A stretch of 6,598 nucleotides of DNA from an uncultured Solirubrobacterales bacterium (GTDB lineage: Bacteria; Actinomycetota; Thermoleophilia; Solirubrobacterales; 70-9). The stretch is from contig CALEMO010000358.1 in assembly GCA_937910825.1 (NCBI GenBank), positions 1-6,598 on the forward strand. The letters run 5' to 3'. The position numbers and the translations under genes were made by a program. The notes beneath the pieces were generated by a model that was not told the DNA's origin, did no database searches, and worked only from the letters and a program-made list of their open reading frames with translations. This document shows positions 6,306 through 6,598 of the stretch, piece by piece; position 1 is the first letter of the stretch, and each line of letters begins with the position of its first letter.

Positions 6306-6328
6306 TGATCAGGATCTAGACTGAGGGG
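6306..6328. repeat. Imperfect direct repeat, copy 2
   Basis: The core at 6312-6328 reads GGATCTAGACTGAGGGG. It follows copy 1 by about three helical turns and its end overlaps the meaB ribosome binding site. It has one extra A between TGATC and GGATC compared with copy 1. It may be an operator pair or only a small tandem duplication. Confidence 0.6.
6323..6328 (+). promoter_or_regulatory. Ribosome binding site of meaB
   Basis: GAGGGG ends three bases before the ATG at 6332. It is purine-rich and close to the Shine-Dalgarno consensus though tightly spaced. It supports this ATG as the meaB start. Confidence 0.55.
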
Positions 6329-6331
6329 CGG

Positions 6332-6598
6332 ATGCCCGAAACCTCGACCAAAGTGACGTCATTAGCCGACCGGCTGCTCGCCGGCGACAAGCGTGCTCTG
6401 GCTCGCGCTATCACCCTGATCGAGTCCGACGATCCGGCTGGCTGGAAATTGGTGCGGCAGGTCTTTCCAATGACCGGCAAGGCGCGCATAACCGGATTCA
6501 CGGGTCCGCCCGGGGTGGGCAAAAGCACCTTGATTGGCGCCCTCATTGGTGAGTTCAGAAAGCTCGACCGGCAGGTGGCGGTGCTTTCGATCGATCCT
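6332..6598 (+). CDS. meaB: MeaB/ArgK-family P-loop GTPase, N-terminal fragment cut by window edge
   Basis: The first 89 residues of a G3E-type GTPase that, in the characterised family, protects and reloads adenosylcobalamin-dependent methylmalonyl-CoA mutase; older annotations call it the ArgK or LAO/AO transport ATPase. The N-terminal helical region has LADRLLAGDKRALARAITLIE (11-31), the family's usual opening. The Walker A loop is GPPGVGKST (58-66), with K64 and S65 for phosphate and Mg2+. VAVLSIDP (82-89) is the strand leading to the next conserved acidic motif. Family members are about 310-340 aa, so some three quarters lie beyond the right edge. It is divergent from the acyltransferase and probably begins a separate operon. 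Mutase subunits would be expected nearby but cannot be seen here. A paralogue serving isobutyryl-CoA mutase or another B12 enzyme is possible. Confidence 0.9.
   Translation, partial: MPETSTKVTSLADRLLAGDKRALARAITLIESDDPAGWKLVRQVFPMTGKARITGFTGPPGVGKSTLIGALIGEFRKLDRQVAVLSIDP

Larger units (their letters stand above)
6253..6331. promoter_or_regulatory. 79-bp divergent spacer between the acyltransferase and meaB
   Basis: The only clear divergent intergenic region in the window, and AT-richer than its surroundings. It must carry the meaB promoter and probably the acyltransferase promoter. It contains the direct repeat described separately, four GATC sites (6278, 6283, 6307, 6313), and the meaB ribosome binding site. 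On the minus strand TATTCT (6272-6267) resembles a -10 box, but it is only 14 bases from the acyltransferase ATG and has no good -35. I do not assign exact promoters. Confidence 0.5.

Overview
The window is a compact, high-GC stretch with G/C-rich third codon positions, most likely from an actinobacterium (Actinomycetota). The gene content fits a soil lineage such as Thermoleophilia/Solirubrobacterales, but that finer placement is only a guess. Seven genes account for almost every base. Two are cut by the window edges: trkA at the left and meaB at the right.

Layout: (1) Minus strand, 1-2223: a class I SAM-dependent methyltransferase (1300-2223) followed 45 bp later by trkA, a two-domain NAD-binding regulator of K+ uptake (1254 leftwards off the edge). 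(2) Plus strand, 2222-5632: three head-to-tail overlapping genes. These are a second, different SAM methyltransferase, a GH57/DUF1957 alpha-glucan branching-enzyme-like protein, and a GT4 glycogen-synthase-like glycosyltransferase. (3) Minus strand, 5629-6252: a left-handed beta-helix (hexapeptide-repeat) O-acyltransferase converging on the glycosyltransferase. (4) A 79-bp divergent spacer with an imperfect direct repeat. (5) Plus strand, 6332 to the edge: the N-terminus of a MeaB/ArgK-type G-protein chaperone.

The main biological point is the order methyltransferase - GH57 - GT4, with a hexapeptide acyltransferase on the opposite strand beyond it. This matches the Mycobacterium tuberculosis Rv3030-Rv3031-Rv3032 ... 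Rv3034c locus for methylglucose lipopolysaccharide (MGLP), a cytoplasmic, partly 6-O-methylated and acylated alpha-1,4-glucan. The methyltransferase also resembles Rv3030 as I remember it (LTGER...ENYW[YF]RRH near the N-terminus). The inferred pathway is: GT4 elongates an alpha-1,4-glucan, GH57 branches it, the methyltransferase(s) cap glucose hydroxyls, and the acyltransferase adds short acyl groups. If correct, this is an MGLP-like polysaccharide locus, possibly outside the mycobacteria where the pathway is best known. The initiating genes (glucosyl-3-phosphoglycerate synthase and phosphatase, octanoyltransferase) are not in this window.

Gene packing is extreme. The divergent methyltransferases share the palindrome CATG as overlapping start codons. 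The convergent glycosyltransferase and acyltransferase share the palindrome CTAG as overlapping stop codons. The three plus-strand genes overlap by 8 and 4 bases. No rRNA, tRNA, CRISPR, insertion sequence or convincing rho-independent terminator was seen, and no stretch over 300 bases lacks a gene.
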